DNA of 46,615 nt from an uncultured Verrucomicrobiales bacterium (GTDB taxonomy: Bacteria; Verrucomicrobiota; Verrucomicrobiia; Verrucomicrobiales; Akkermansiaceae): positions 1-46,615 of the forward strand of contig CALGLJ010000029.1 of assembly GCA_937930235.1 (NCBI GenBank), written 5' to 3'. The notes below the pieces were generated by a model that worked only from the letters and a program-made list of their open reading frames with translations, ran no database searches and had not been told where the DNA came from. Positions 8,635 to 17,526 of the stretch are shown here, one piece after another. The translations under genes and the position numbers were made by a program. The first letter of the stretch is position 1. Each line of letters begins with the position of its first letter.

Positions 8635-8660
8635 CCCCCTGATTAGGGGGTTGTTTATTT
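8635..8660 (+). terminator. Hairpin with T-rich tail between two tRNA genes
   Basis: A six-pair stem (CCCCCT/AGGGGG) with loop gatt is followed by ttgtttattt. It lies 15 bp after tRNA-Leu and 17 bp before tRNA-Val, so it may end the leucine transcript or act as a processing hairpin. Confidence 0.65.
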
Positions 8661-8677
8661 TAAAGATCAACGATTTA

Positions 8678-8752
8678 GCTCGGTTAGCTCAGTGGTAGAG
8701 CGCTTGCTTCACACGCAAGATGTCACTGGTTCAAATCCAGTATCGAGCACCA
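8678..8752 (+). tRNA. tRNA-Val, anticodon CAC, CCA encoded
   Basis: The acceptor stem GCTCGGT pairs with ATCGAGC, with one G-U pair; the discriminator is A and CCA is encoded. The anticodon stem CTTGC/GCAAG closes the loop TTCACAC, giving anticodon CAC for codon GUG. The D arm (GCTCAGTGGTAGAGC) and T arm (CTGGTTCAAATCCAG) are normal. Total length is 75 nt. Confidence 0.95.
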
Positions 8753-8823
8753 TCTTCTCATTAAAAATCGTTTAGAAAAATAAGGGAGACAAACTTTTTG
8801 GTCAGAGGCATTATCTTATTATA

Positions 8824-9357
8824 ATGTCATCAACGTCTCCAGCACACGGCACTGCTTGGAAAGACTGGCTCAATGAAAATGCCAGTCGCCTCCTTGCATA
8901 CGCTCGGCAGCGCTGTGAAAGCATGGAGGAGGCAGAAGATGTTCTGCAGGATGCTCTAATTAAGCTCTGGCATTATCAAGAAGAGAGAGATTATCGCCCG
9001 CCTGATATCCCGCTCGCTTTTTCGGTCCTCAGATATATCGGGCTCGACCACGGGCGTAAAAAGGGACGTCAGGAAAAGCGTAATCAAAAAATCGTCCAAT
9101 TCCAGTCCGGACAAGATGAATGGCTAGACCCTACCGCTGAAGACACGGAAGATGCCATCATTCTTCGTCGCGAGGTTGATCAGCTCCCGGAAAAGCTCCG
9201 TGAGGTGCTGGTTCTTAAAATCTGGAGCGGACTCACCTTTGCAGAAATCGCCGACCTCTTAAAAATTTCAAATAACACTGCCGCTTCGCGCTATCGCTAC
9301 GCGCTTCAGCAGCTTCAGAAAAAACTCAAACACTTAAAGGATAGCAGCCATGGATAA
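8824..9357 (+). CDS. ECF-type RNA polymerase sigma factor
   Basis: The 177-residue protein has a sigma-70 region 2 near residues 18-70 (EEAEDVLQDALIKLWHY). Region 4 is in the C-terminal third (LPEKLREVLVLKIWSGLTFAEIADLLKISNNTAASRYRYALQQLQKKL), with a clear helix-turn-helix. No region 1 or 3 is present, as in ECF sigma factors. It recruits RNA polymerase to its own promoters and is usually held by an anti-sigma partner. The next gene overlaps it by 8 bp and encodes a one-pass membrane protein, which is the obvious candidate partner. The target regulon cannot be deduced here. Confidence 0.9.
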   Translation: MSSTSPAHGTAWKDWLNENASRLLAYARQRCESMEEAEDVLQDALIKLWHYQEERDYRPPDIPLAFSVLRYIGLDHGRKKGRQEKRNQKIVQFQSGQDEWLDPTAEDTEDAIILRREVDQLPEKLREVLVLKIWSGLTFAEIADLLKISNNTAASRYRYALQQLQKKLKHLKDSSHG

Positions 9358-9799
9358 ATCACTCCAAAAACTCGAAGCCGATCTTGAAAACCTGATTCCG
9401 CGTGGACTGAGCGATCAAGGGAAACATCAGTGTGAACAGCTCATCGATCGACTTGCAGAACAAGACAAGGTCGACTCAGCCGAGATCGTTCCTCTTTCAT
9501 CAACAAGTTTATCTTGGAAAAGTTCCGCTGCGGCCGCAGCCGTCATTCTTGGAGTGGGTCTCGGCTCCGGTTGGTATTTAGGAAACTATGTCAATGATTC
9601 CAATGCCACGCCCGTTGTCGTGGAACCTGAAATTCAATCTGGAATATTCGGAGGAGATCTCATCACCACCGTCCCTGCTCAAGATGGTAAGGGAAAGACC
9701 ATTGTCATCAATGGAACAACGGAAAATGGGGACGACGAGATCAATGTGAAATCCCGCACAGGAGAGAATATCACCCTCCGCTTTTCTGAGGCTCAGTAG
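9350..9799 (+). CDS. Single-pass membrane protein, possible anti-sigma partner
   Basis: The 149-residue protein has a cytoplasmic N-terminal portion (about 55 residues), one hydrophobic segment rich in Ala and Gly (SSAAAAAVILGVGLGSGWYLG) and an acidic extracytoplasmic tail. It overlaps the ECF sigma gene by 8 bp, so the two are translationally coupled. Position and topology suggest an anti-sigma factor. The HxxxCxxC zinc motif of ZAS-type anti-sigma factors is absent and there are few Cys residues, so this would be an atypical one. The function is inference from neighbourhood. Confidence 0.6.
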   Translation: MDKSLQKLEADLENLIPRGLSDQGKHQCEQLIDRLAEQDKVDSAEIVPLSSTSLSWKSSAAAAAVILGVGLGSGWYLGNYVNDSNATPVVVEPEIQSGIFGGDLITTVPAQDGKGKTIVINGTTENGDDEINVKSRTGENITLRFSEAQ

Positions 9800-9838
9800 C
9801 AGAAACGCATCTTATATATCTTACGCGAGTTGCGCTGA

Positions 9839-10270
9839 TTAGCGTTTCTGACGACTCGCAAAGCGGATATTCCAGATCCCTGCTTTCAGAACCTCATCCA
9901 TCACCTCAAACATCGTTTGAGCACTGGTGTCCGCATCGGTCCGGATACGCACTGGTTGGTTGTCTGCTTTTTCACCGGCCAGTCGGGAAGCTTCCACGAT
10001 TTTTTCGAGTTTCTTTCTTAAACTCTCTTTGGTGAAGGCTTGCCCGCTAATCGTGATTTCTCCCTCCTTGGTAATATTAATGACAATCTCGTTTGCCACT
10101 CGGGAACTTTGCACTCCCTGTGATGAGGTCGGCACGGATACCCGATTATCTTTTTCTTGTTCCGTGATCTGATACGTCACGAGGAAGAAGAGCAGGAGGA
10201 GGAAGACAATATCGATCATCGGAGCCAGCTGGAAGCTAGCCGGGGGAGGGGAAGAGTTGCGAATCTTCAT
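9839..10270 (-). CDS. ExbD/TolR-family biopolymer transport protein
   Basis: The 143-residue protein has a short cytoplasmic N-terminus, then one transmembrane helix (FQLAPMIDIVFLLLLFFLV) containing the conserved Asp that shuttles protons in ExbD/TolR. A periplasmic domain follows (IVINITKEGEITISGQAF... VRIRTDADTSAQTMFEVMDEVLKAGI). It is downstream of the ExbB/TolQ-like gene with a 19 bp gap, on the same strand. Together they would form a proton-driven motor in the inner membrane. Whether it powers TonB-type uptake or Tol-type envelope work is not visible; no tonB or tolA gene is near. Confidence 0.9.
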   Translation of the reverse strand: MKIRNSSPPPASFQLAPMIDIVFLLLLFFLVTYQITEQEKDNRVSVPTSSQGVQSSRVANEIVINITKEGEITISGQAFTKESLRKKLEKIVEASRLAGEKADNQPVRIRTDADTSAQTMFEVMDEVLKAGIWNIRFASRQKR

Positions 10271-10289
10271 GATGATGGTGCCGGAAAAA

Positions 10290-11099
10290 TTAACCGCGCA
10301 TGGCGTCAGGCGGCAGCGTTGCTAAATAGTCCTCCCGACTGGGCAAGCCATTATTTTTGGGCTCTTGCGTAGGAGTGAGCTGTCCGCCGATCTGTGCCAG
10401 AATGTGCGTGCCCGCAGATTCCAGCTCCGCAATATGGCGCTGCACCCGTCCACGGAAATAAGAATAGAACATCATCGCAAAAATGGAAATGACGAGCCCC
10501 ACAGCAGTGGTAATGAGGGCTTCCCAAATCCCTTCCGCGAGCTGAAGTTGCTTTACTCCTTCGAAATTTCCAGAACTGATTTCCATGAATGATTTGATCA
10601 TTCCGATCACCGTGCCGAGGAGTCCAACCATGGGGGCAATCCCTCCGATGTCGGCGAGGTAGCTGATCCGTTGGGTTAGAATCCCAGCTTGCCGAGACCC
10701 TTCAGCTTCTGCGATTTCACGCAAATCTGTGGTGGTCGCATTTGGATTGTTTGTAAAAAAATCCACGGCCTTTTGGGTCACACGAGCGATGGCCTCCCCG
10801 CGTCGATGGCAGAAAGCGACAAGACCGAGGTAGTCGCGCTTCTTAATCATCGCTTCCGACGCACTCATGAACTTGTTGGTCACCATTTTCCCTCGCCGCA
10901 GGGTGAGAAAGTAAAAGAGGACCAGAACAAGAGTGAATACAGACAGGACTCCTAGCGCAATCATGGTATAACCACCCTTTGAAAGGAGCTTGATGAGATT
11001 CAGTTCTGGATCGGCCTGGAATAGGATAAAGGTCATCGGAATATGAATAAATCTTAACAGGTCTCCGAGCGAGCGCAAGGGTGCCGATGATGGCCCCAT
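10290..11099 (-). CDS. MotA/TolQ/ExbB-family proton channel protein
   Basis: The predicted protein has 269 residues with three transmembrane segments: one near the N-terminus (YTMIALGVLSVFTLVLVLFYFL) and two in the family core (GGIAPMVGLLGTVIGMIKSF and WEALITTAVGLVISIFAMMFY). The core sequence APMVGLLGTVIGM is diagnostic of ExbB/TolQ. It forms the channel part of a proton-motive-force-driven motor with the ExbD-like protein encoded next. The start is uncertain; an in-frame ATG at 11036 would remove 21 residues and also gives a plausible protein. The gene diverges from uvrC. Confidence 0.9.
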   Translation of the reverse strand: MGPSSAPLRSLGDLLRFIHIPMTFILFQADPELNLIKLLSKGGYTMIALGVLSVFTLVLVLFYFLTLRRGKMVTNKFMSASEAMIKKRDYLGLVAFCHRRGEAIARVTQKAVDFFTNNPNATTTDLREIAEAEGSRQAGILTQRISYLADIGGIAPMVGLLGTVIGMIKSFMEISSGNFEGVKQLQLAEGIWEALITTAVGLVISIFAMMFYSYFRGRVQRHIAELESAGTHILAQIGGQLTPTQEPKNNGLPSREDYLATLPPDAMRG

Positions 11100-11166
11100 T
11101 TTTAGCCTGACACGGTGAAATGTTTCCTCCAGAGCGTCAGCTTCACCGGGTTCTGTCTAAAGACCA

Positions 11167-12768
11167 TTGGCTAGTCCCGTGAGTGATGTTAGTTTTGCGG
11201 CGTCAATGTCTCAGCTAGCTTTCCTTCGTTCGCGTCTGCAAGAAGTCTCCCACCGCCCGGGAGTCTACCTGCATAAGGATCGGCTGGGTTCCATCATCTA
11301 CGTGGGGAAAGCAAAGGATCTCAAAAAACGCCTCAGCTCCTACTTTATGCCTTCTCGGAAGACCAAGGCAGATCGGAAAACGCGCGCCCTGATCGACGCG
11401 ATTTATGACTTCGAAATTCATGAAGTCCGCAATGAGCAAGAGGCCCTTCTTCTGGAAGGGAAGCTCATCAAACAATACCGCCCGCGCTATAATGTGAGCC
11501 TCCGGGATGATAAGCGATTCCTTCTCGTTAAGGTGAATTTTGAAGATCCCTGGCCTAAGCTCTCGACCGTTCGTTTGAAAAAAAGTGACAAGAGCCGCTA
11601 CTTTGGCCCCTTTGCGCACTCGGGCGCTTTACGAGCAACCGTTGCCTGGCTTAATAAAGAGTTTGGTCTCCGGAGCTGTCGCTCACGTCTTCCAGGGGAG
11701 CAAGAATACAAGCATTGCAATGCCGATGTCATTCGAAATTGCACCGCCCCCTGCATTGCTAAAATTACCCGTGAAGATTACCTCGTTCGCTTGGAGCAAG
11801 CATGTGACCTCCTCAGTGGAAAAGGAAAACGAGAACATCTTAAAGGGCTGAAAGAGGAAATGGAAAAAGCGGCCCTCGGCTTGAACTTCGAAAAAGCCGC
11901 TCGACTGCGTGATGTGATTCAGAACATGGAACGAGCCCTCAGCCCGGCACGTCAATTTTCGAGAGGACGGGGCGTCCCTACCACGGTCAAGCCAACTGAA
12001 GACCTTGCTGAACTCGGGGAATGGCTAGGACTACCCACAGGTCCGCACATTATGGAGTGTTTTGATATCTCCAATATTTCGTCTACTCACAATGTGGCCT
12101 CGATGGTGCGCTTTCGGGATGGCGCGCCAGATAATCAAAACTACCGTCGTTACCGGATTAAAACCGTCGAAGGCCAAGATGATTTTGCGAGTATGGCCGA
12201 GGTCGTCCGCCGTCGTTATGGTCGTATTCTCAAAGAGAACATGGAAGCGAACCCTGAAATTGCCTCAGAATCTCAAGAAAATGCCATGGAGGTATTACGG
12301 CGTCTGGCGCTCGAAGGGAAGAGTCCGGTGCTCTTGCCTGATCTCGTCATTGTAGATGGGGGCAAAGGGCAACTCAGTGCCGCATATGCGGAGCTTCAGA
12401 GACTCGGGCTGCCAGACCTCCCGATTGTGGGTCTCGCTAAGCAAGAAGAGGAAATTTTTACCCCTGGTGAAAGTGAATCGATCCGCATTCCGCATGACCT
12501 AGGAGCACTCAAACTCATGCAACGGATCCGAGATGAGGCGCACCGATTCGCAAATGGATATAACGAGCTCCTACTTCGGAAACGAATGAAAGAAAGCCTG
12601 CTCGATGATTGTCCCGGAGTCTCGGAAGCAAAGAAGAAATTACTTTTGAAAAAATTTGGATCGGTCAAACGGATTCAAAAAGCAACTGCGGAGGAGATCG
12701 CCGAACTCCCCGGAATCTCTCTAAAATCTGCGGAGAAAATCCTCACTTGGTTACTGGACCCATCATGA
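11167..12768 (+). CDS. uvrC: Excinuclease ABC subunit C
   Basis: The 533-residue protein has the UvrC domain order. A GIY-YIG nuclease lies near residues 30-105 (PGVYLHKDRLGSIIYVGKAK). A Cys-rich block follows (CRSRLPGEQEYKHC, then CTAPC). The UVR motif that contacts UvrB is next (LNFEKAARLRDVIQ). The RNase H-like domain contains ECFDIS and VIVDGGKGQL, and the C-terminal helix-hairpin-helix reads LDDCPGVSEAKKKLLLKKFG. UvrC makes both cuts in nucleotide excision repair. It is shorter than many UvrC proteins but no domain is missing. The start may be a TTG at 11167, a GTG at 11179 or an ATG at 11206. Confidence 0.95.
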   Translation: MASPVSDVSFAASMSQLAFLRSRLQEVSHRPGVYLHKDRLGSIIYVGKAKDLKKRLSSYFMPSRKTKADRKTRALIDAIYDFEIHEVRNEQEALLLEGKLIKQYRPRYNVSLRDDKRFLLVKVNFEDPWPKLSTVRLKKSDKSRYFGPFAHSGALRATVAWLNKEFGLRSCRSRLPGEQEYKHCNADVIRNCTAPCIAKITREDYLVRLEQACDLLSGKGKREHLKGLKEEMEKAALGLNFEKAARLRDVIQNMERALSPARQFSRGRGVPTTVKPTEDLAELGEWLGLPTGPHIMECFDISNISSTHNVASMVRFRDGAPDNQNYRRYRIKTVEGQDDFASMAEVVRRRYGRILKENMEANPEIASESQENAMEVLRRLALEGKSPVLLPDLVIVDGGKGQLSAAYAELQRLGLPDLPIVGLAKQEEEIFTPGESESIRIPHDLGALKLMQRIRDEAHRFANGYNELLLRKRMKESLLDDCPGVSEAKKKLLLKKFGSVKRIQKATAEEIAELPGISLKSAEKILTWLLDPS

Positions 12769-12823
12769 TACGGGGTTCTGCAAATCGGAAAATCATCCAA
12801 ATGAACTGAAGTGAAAACTTCTC

Positions 12824-12851
12824 TTGCCAGCGGTCTAATTATCTGTATTTT
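12824..12851 (+). promoter_or_regulatory. Candidate sigma-70-type promoter for tRNA-Thr
   Basis: A TTGCCA box (12824-12829), a 16 bp spacer and a TATTTT box (12846-12851) end 22 bp before the tRNA. The -35 box equals that proposed upstream of tRNA-Leu, which gives some mutual support. Confidence 0.45.
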
Positions 12852-12873
12852 CCGCCTCGTTCGCTAAGAACAA

Positions 12874-12949
12874 GCCGCCTTAGCTCAGTTGGTAGAGCTA
12901 CTGATTTGTAATCAGTAGGTCGACGGTTCGAGTCCGTCAGGCGGCTCCA
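12874..12949 (+). tRNA. tRNA-Thr, anticodon TGT, CCA encoded
   Basis: The acceptor stem GCCGCCT pairs with AGGCGGC; the discriminator is T and CCA is encoded. The anticodon stem ACTGA/TCAGT closes the loop TTTGTAA, which reads anticodon TGT. The D arm and the T arm (GACGGTTCGAGTCCGTC) are standard. Total length is 76 nt. Confidence 0.96.
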
Positions 12950-13031
12950 TTTTTTAAATCCCTCCAGCTTTTATACTTCAGGAGATTTATTTGTGGCCCT
13001 GATCATCGCCAAAGTAAAAGATTAACAATCT

Positions 13032-14888
13032 TTACTCGATTCCTAAGGGGAGTCTTGTGAGGATTCGGAATATTCCTGTTTCCTCGTCAAAGGGGAGTTC
13101 TGGTGATTCTAAATTTCCTGAGCCACGTGCTATGGGCGCGAGATTTACCCAGTCTAAGGTCGTGAGATCCAGTCTCTGAATGGTGTAGGATCTTAAAACG
13201 GAAGTCTCATATTCAATGACGAGGCTTTGCTCTTGGTTAAGAAGAACCCTAGATTCAAATAGAATGTTTGAGCTGAGAGGGTTCGAGTTCCCCAGAAATT
13301 CTTGCTCGTTTGAGCGACCGTCTCCGTCTGCATCTTCATTGAAATCTCCTAATCCGCTAATGATTTGGGCCGCTGAAAAATGTTCATCTCGCCAAAGGAC
13401 GTATGCTGCCAATTCAGCCGCAGCTCGTCCAATCGCTTGTTGCCCGGCAGAATCAAAGTGAAGATCATCACTCTTCATTCCGAAGGAATCAGTATCGAGC
13501 AGGAAATTTCGTGAATCTTCTTCGGCGACCGTATCTTGTGCATCACGCACAATCGCTAAATCGGCGGCTTCTAATCTCGTTTGGGCCGTTGATAGCCGAC
13601 TCACGAAAAAAGCAAGGTTTTCACCGTAGGTCGCACGAATATCTGCAATGAATTCCCTCAAGTTCGCTTCATAAGCATTACTGACGCTTGAATTGATAGT
13701 ATCAGATTCACCTTGCACCCAAAGCATCCCGCCATAATGAATCGTAGCATTTGGGAAACGAGTTGATAGAGCTGATAAACCGGAAGTGACGGTTTGTTGA
13801 AAAACGACGTAATCAGGCCCGTCTCCACTGGTGGTATTATCGCCACCAGCTTGCCAATCAGAGAAGAGATTAGTGCCACCATTGGCATACTTGATAATGG
13901 CAATCTTCGTTCCTGCTTCTGCGCGGTAGATGCGATCAAGGGAATCTCCTAATGTGATTTCCGGTCCAAATTGGTTTGATTCACTGAGTCCGGGAGCTAG
14001 GTTACCCAGAGTGGGATTTCCACCTTCAATATTGTAAAAGAAGGGGATTTCTTCCCGTTCCTCACGCAGGTTGATAGGCGTCGTTGGCAGGCCATTAGGG
14101 TTTGCGCGGCCATCTGCATTCGATTGTCCGCCCTGAAGAATCACGATCAGTTTGGTCACTAAAGGATCCGTCATTGGGTCGGGGGCAGTTATCTCGGAAT
14201 CGTTTGAGCTGAAAAGCCCTGCCACTTCGGAGGAGTCGAGGGCTTCATCAAACACCCAGACTTCATCGAGTTGTCCTTCGAAATCGAAATCTCCGTCGGT
14301 GAAAGCAGCTCCGATCGTATCTAAAATAAAACCAGTTCTCACATTGCTTGAGGTCGAGACGAGCGCCCCGTCCAAATACAAGCTGAGATTACCAGTGGTG
14401 GTTGCCACGATAGCGTAGTGATGCCAGTCGGTGTCGTTCACCCCTGAGTTAAAGTCCACTTCCCTCGTTCCTCCCGCGGTGATGATGCTCCGCCAGCGAA
14501 GGTTGTCATCCTGACCATTGGGCGCGATAAAAAAGTTAGTGTTTCCTCGTTCACCGATAACCATATTCCAGAGTCGAGCTGGATCATTGACCCGAGCCCA
14601 AAACGCGATCGAATACGCGGATCCAGAACCAAAGGTGCGGGAAGGAATTGCCAGAAAATCGCGGTCGCTACTAAAATTCATGGCTCCGCCGCCGAAGACG
14701 AAGTCCCCTGTGGTTTGAGTAATGCCAGAGTTCCCCTGAACTCCGACATCGGTCAGAATGGCATGGTTACCAGATGCTGAGGAGTCGTTGAAATTCTCAT
14801 CAAAGGAATAATGGGCAACGATATCTCCATAGGAGACAAGAGGAAGAAAAAGGAGAATAAATCTCGTGATAGATAGGGGGTGTGACAT
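13032..14888 (-). CDS. Secreted LamG plus sialate O-acetylesterase-like (SASA) protein
   Basis: The 618-residue protein has a signal peptide (RFILLFLPLVSYG). A LamG/concanavalin-like domain spans about residues 20-230, with AHYSFDENFNDSSASGNHA and DLEGQ-type closing blocks. An SGNH/SASA esterase domain follows near residues 245-505. It contains the nucleophile motif LQGGQSNADG and the conserved block MLWVQGESD, and the late DDLHFDSAGQQAIGRAAA segment carries the catalytic Asp/His. A Ca-binding-like DFNEDADGDGRSNEQEF repeat and a beta-rich tail end the protein. It probably removes acetyl groups from extracellular polysaccharides or sialic acids. It stands alone, with tRNA-Thr downstream. Confidence 0.88.
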   Translation of the reverse strand: MSHPLSITRFILLFLPLVSYGDIVAHYSFDENFNDSSASGNHAILTDVGVQGNSGITQTTGDFVFGGGAMNFSSDRDFLAIPSRTFGSGSAYSIAFWARVNDPARLWNMVIGERGNTNFFIAPNGQDDNLRWRSIITAGGTREVDFNSGVNDTDWHHYAIVATTTGNLSLYLDGALVSTSSNVRTGFILDTIGAAFTDGDFDFEGQLDEVWVFDEALDSSEVAGLFSSNDSEITAPDPMTDPLVTKLIVILQGGQSNADGRANPNGLPTTPINLREEREEIPFFYNIEGGNPTLGNLAPGLSESNQFGPEITLGDSLDRIYRAEAGTKIAIIKYANGGTNLFSDWQAGGDNTTSGDGPDYVVFQQTVTSGLSALSTRFPNATIHYGGMLWVQGESDTINSSVSNAYEANLREFIADIRATYGENLAFFVSRLSTAQTRLEAADLAIVRDAQDTVAEEDSRNFLLDTDSFGMKSDDLHFDSAGQQAIGRAAAELAAYVLWRDEHFSAAQIISGLGDFNEDADGDGRSNEQEFLGNSNPLSSNILFESRVLLNQEQSLVIEYETSVLRSYTIQRLDLTTLDWVNLAPIARGSGNLESPELPFDEETGIFRILTRLPLGIE

Positions 14889-15308
14889 GAAGAAATTTGT
14901 GAATTTACGAGTTTGAATCGCTGAGGATCTGATTCCCAGCTGCTTGCAGTGATCTTACTCACAGTTGCAATGAGAATATAGCTTCTTTGTGTCGCAAAGT
15001 CAAAGTCGGTACGGTCGAATCTGAGCTTGCCACAAGGAACTTCATTACTCTATTTCCTTTATTCAAAGGGTCAAATTTTTACTGGCTTTCAAAATACCTT
15101 CAGAGCTCGGTTGACATTGTGAAATTCAATGGCCGGCTCCGCTGACATGATACGGCACTAGGATAAGGCCACAGTAAGAATCAGGGGCTGTTGGTTTATC
15201 TGAAATCTGGCACATTATAACCCAATCTCTCCCCACAACACCTCACTCGCTTGTGAAATAAGCATTGCACCGGGTTCTCGAATGCCTAGGTTGCCTGCGA
15301 ACTTCTTC
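14889..15308. other. Intergenic region without a recognised gene (420 bp)
   Basis: This stretch separates the divergent LamG/SASA gene and sucC. I find no long ORF or RNA gene. It must hold promoters for both sides. A TATAAC element near 15216 with a poor -35 is a weak candidate for sucCD, and a TTGACA at about 15112 lacks a good -10 partner. Confidence 0.6.
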
Positions 15309-16487
15309 ATGAATATTCACGAGTATCAAGCAAAGGAGCTTTTCGACCGCTTTGATGTCCCCAGCCCACGGGGAAAAATGGCCGAGACAGCTGAAGACGC
15401 GAAAGCGGCCGCCGAGGAAATTGGAGCTGACCTCTTGGTCGTTAAAGCTCAAGTTCACGCTGGAGGGAGAGGAAAGGGGACTTTCAAAAATGGCTTCCAA
15501 GGAGGGGTGCATCTCACCAAAAGTGCTGATGAAATCGGAGAGATTGCGGGCAAAATGATCGGCGAAACTCTGGTGACGAAACAAACTGGTGACGAAGGTC
15601 GCCTCGTCCGCAAGGTGATGGTAGCTGATGCGGTGGATATTGAACATGAATACTACCTAGCCCTTCTCATGGATCGTGAAACTTCTCGTCCCGTAATCGT
15701 CGCCTCGACAGAGGGAGGGATGGATATCGAGGAGGTGGCAGAAAATCGCCCTGAAAAAATCATCCGCCAACTCATTCATCCTCTGGCGGGACTCCAAGCT
15801 TATGAGATCCGAAATCTCATCGTGGGGCTGGGTCTCAAAGGAGCGGCTGCAAAGCAGTTTGGAAAGCTCATCAAAAATCTCTACAAGCTCTTTACGAGTC
15901 TTGATTGTGACATGGTAGAAATTAACCCCTTGGTGGAAACCAAGGACGGTCAGATTCTCGCTCTTGATGCTAAATTCGGCTTTGATGACAACGCGCTTTA
16001 CCGTCACCCAGAAGTCGAAGCTTATCGCGATACTGAAGAGGAAGACCCACGGGAAGTGGCTGCTGCGGAGTTCGATCTCAACTACATTGGGCTGGATGGA
16101 AATATTGCCTGTCTGGTCAATGGAGCGGGTCTGGCCATGGCCACGATGGATGCCATTAAATTCGCTGGCGGTGATCCAGCCAACTTCCTCGACGTTGGTG
16201 GTGGGGCGACAAAAGAACAAGTGAAGGGAGCCTTCAATATCATCCAGAGTGATCCCAAAGTGGAAGCAATCCTCATTAACATCTTTGGCGGAATCATGGA
16301 CTGTAATGTGATCGCCGAAGGGGTGGTCGCCGCCGTCGAAGAAACCGGTTTGAAATTACCTCTCGTGGTGCGTCTGGAGGGCAATAATGTGGCTGCGGGT
16401 CGCGAGACTCTCACCGCATCTGGTCTCGCCATTACTGGCGCCGATGATCTTGCTGATGCAGCTAAAAAAGCGGTCGCCTCCGTCTAA
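15309..16487 (+). CDS. sucC: Succinyl-CoA ligase (ADP-forming) beta subunit
   Basis: The 392-residue protein starts [15 protein letters not shown], the canonical SucC N-terminus, so the ATG at 15309 is chosen although the frame is open to 15282. The ATP-grasp domain carries [19 protein letters not shown]. The C-terminal CoA-ligase domain has [20 protein letters not shown] and [18 protein letters not shown]. With SucD it converts succinyl-CoA to succinate with ATP or GTP formation in the TCA cycle. It lies 23 bp upstream of sucD. No clear Shine-Dalgarno precedes it. Confidence 0.96.
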   Translation: MNIHEYQAKELFDRFDVPSPRGKMAETAEDAKAAAEEIGADLLVVKAQVHAGGRGKGTFKNGFQGGVHLTKSADEIGEIAGKMIGETLVTKQTGDEGRLVRKVMVADAVDIEHEYYLALLMDRETSRPVIVASTEGGMDIEEVAENRPEKIIRQLIHPLAGLQAYEIRNLIVGLGLKGAAAKQFGKLIKNLYKLFTSLDCDMVEINPLVETKDGQILALDAKFGFDDNALYRHPEVEAYRDTEEEDPREVAAAEFDLNYIGLDGNIACLVNGAGLAMATMDAIKFAGGDPANFLDVGGGATKEQVKGAFNIIQSDPKVEAILINIFGGIMDCNVIAEGVVAAVEETGLKLPLVVRLEGNNVAAGRETLTASGLAITGADDLADAAKKAVASV

Positions 16488-16510
16488 CACCCAACATATT
16501 TTTTAATACG

Positions 16511-17416
16511 ATGTCTATATTAGTCAACGAAGACACGAAAGTGCTAGTGCAAGGAATCACCGGAGGATTTGGCGGACGCCATGCCGGTCTGAGTTTAGAT
16601 TACGGCACCTCGCTCGTCGCAGGAGTGACCCCAGGAAAAGGGGGGCAGCATTTTGAACACGGCAGTCATAAGGTGCCCGTTTTTGATACCGTTTCTCAAG
16701 CAGTAGCTGAGACCGGAGCGACGGCCTCCGCGATCTTTGTTCCTCCGCCATTTGCGGCCGATGCCATCTTGGAAGCGGTCGATGCCGGAGTTGATCTCGT
16801 GGTCGCGATCACCGAAGGGATTCCGGTCATGGATATGATGAGAGTGAAGGAGATGATGAAAGGATCTCGCACTCGCCTAATCGGGCCGAACTGCCCCGGC
16901 GTGGTGACTCCCGGAACTGGGCCGGATTCCTCCGGCGGATGCCGTATCGGGATTGCTCCAGGTTACATTCATAAGAAAGGAAACGTGGGCATCGTCTCTC
17001 GCTCTGGCACTCTGACATACGAAGCAGTGTGGCAGGTTACTCAGCTAGGCTATGGCCAGAGCACCTGTGTTGGTATCGGAGGTGATCCCATTAATGGGAC
17101 TTCTCACCTAGATGTTCTCAAGCTCTTTAATGATGATCCAGAAACGGAAGCCATCATCATGATTGGGGAAATCGGCGGATCTGCTGAAGAAGAAGCAGCG
17201 GCTTGGGCGAAGGAGCATTGCAAGAAGCCCATTGCGGGATTCATTGCTGGAGCCACCGCGCCTCCGGGTCGCCGGATGGGGCATGCCGGAGCGATCGTTT
17301 CTGGTGGTCAGGGGACTGCCGAAGCAAAAAAAGCGGCCATGACCGAAGCCGGAATTGTCGTTGCCGAAACTCCATCTGAGATGGGCCAAGCTCTCCTAAA
17401 GGCTTGGGGGAAATAA
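16511..17416 (+). CDS. sucD: Succinyl-CoA ligase (ADP-forming) alpha subunit
   Basis: The 301-residue protein begins with the CoA-binding Rossmann domain ([21 protein letters not shown]). It contains the substrate loop [12 protein letters not shown] and the phosphohistidine segment [21 protein letters not shown], where the active-site His is phosphorylated. It pairs with SucC and forms the second gene of the sucCD operon. A strong terminator follows at 17437-17474. Confidence 0.96.
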   Translation: MSILVNEDTKVLVQGITGGFGGRHAGLSLDYGTSLVAGVTPGKGGQHFEHGSHKVPVFDTVSQAVAETGATASAIFVPPPFAADAILEAVDAGVDLVVAITEGIPVMDMMRVKEMMKGSRTRLIGPNCPGVVTPGTGPDSSGGCRIGIAPGYIHKKGNVGIVSRSGTLTYEAVWQVTQLGYGQSTCVGIGGDPINGTSHLDVLKLFNDDPETEAIIMIGEIGGSAEEEAAAWAKEHCKKPIAGFIAGATAPPGRRMGHAGAIVSGGQGTAEAKKAAMTEAGIVVAETPSEMGQALLKAWGK

Positions 17417-17436
17417 CACTCTTCATTCTCTTACAC

Positions 17437-17474
17437 AAAAAGGCGGCTCGCAGAATGCAAGAGCCGCCTTTTTT
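17437..17474. terminator. Intrinsic terminator after sucCD, symmetrical
   Basis: The arms AAGGCGGCTC and GAGCCGCCTT form a perfect stem around an 11-nt loop, flanked by A-tract and T-tract. Symmetry lets it serve both the sucCD operon and the converging S10 carboxypeptidase gene. Confidence 0.92.
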
Positions 17475-17526
17475 ATATCCCGGTTCTCTCTCAGAGACTT
17501 GACTGAGGAGGGTGAAAGGGGAGTCG

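Noticed and set aside
15110-15140. TTGACA as -35 box for sucCD
   Set aside because: No acceptable -10 sequence lies 15-19 bp downstream.
15282-15308. Upstream extension of sucC
   Set aside because: SucC proteins start MNIHEYQAK; the nine extra residues are not family-like.
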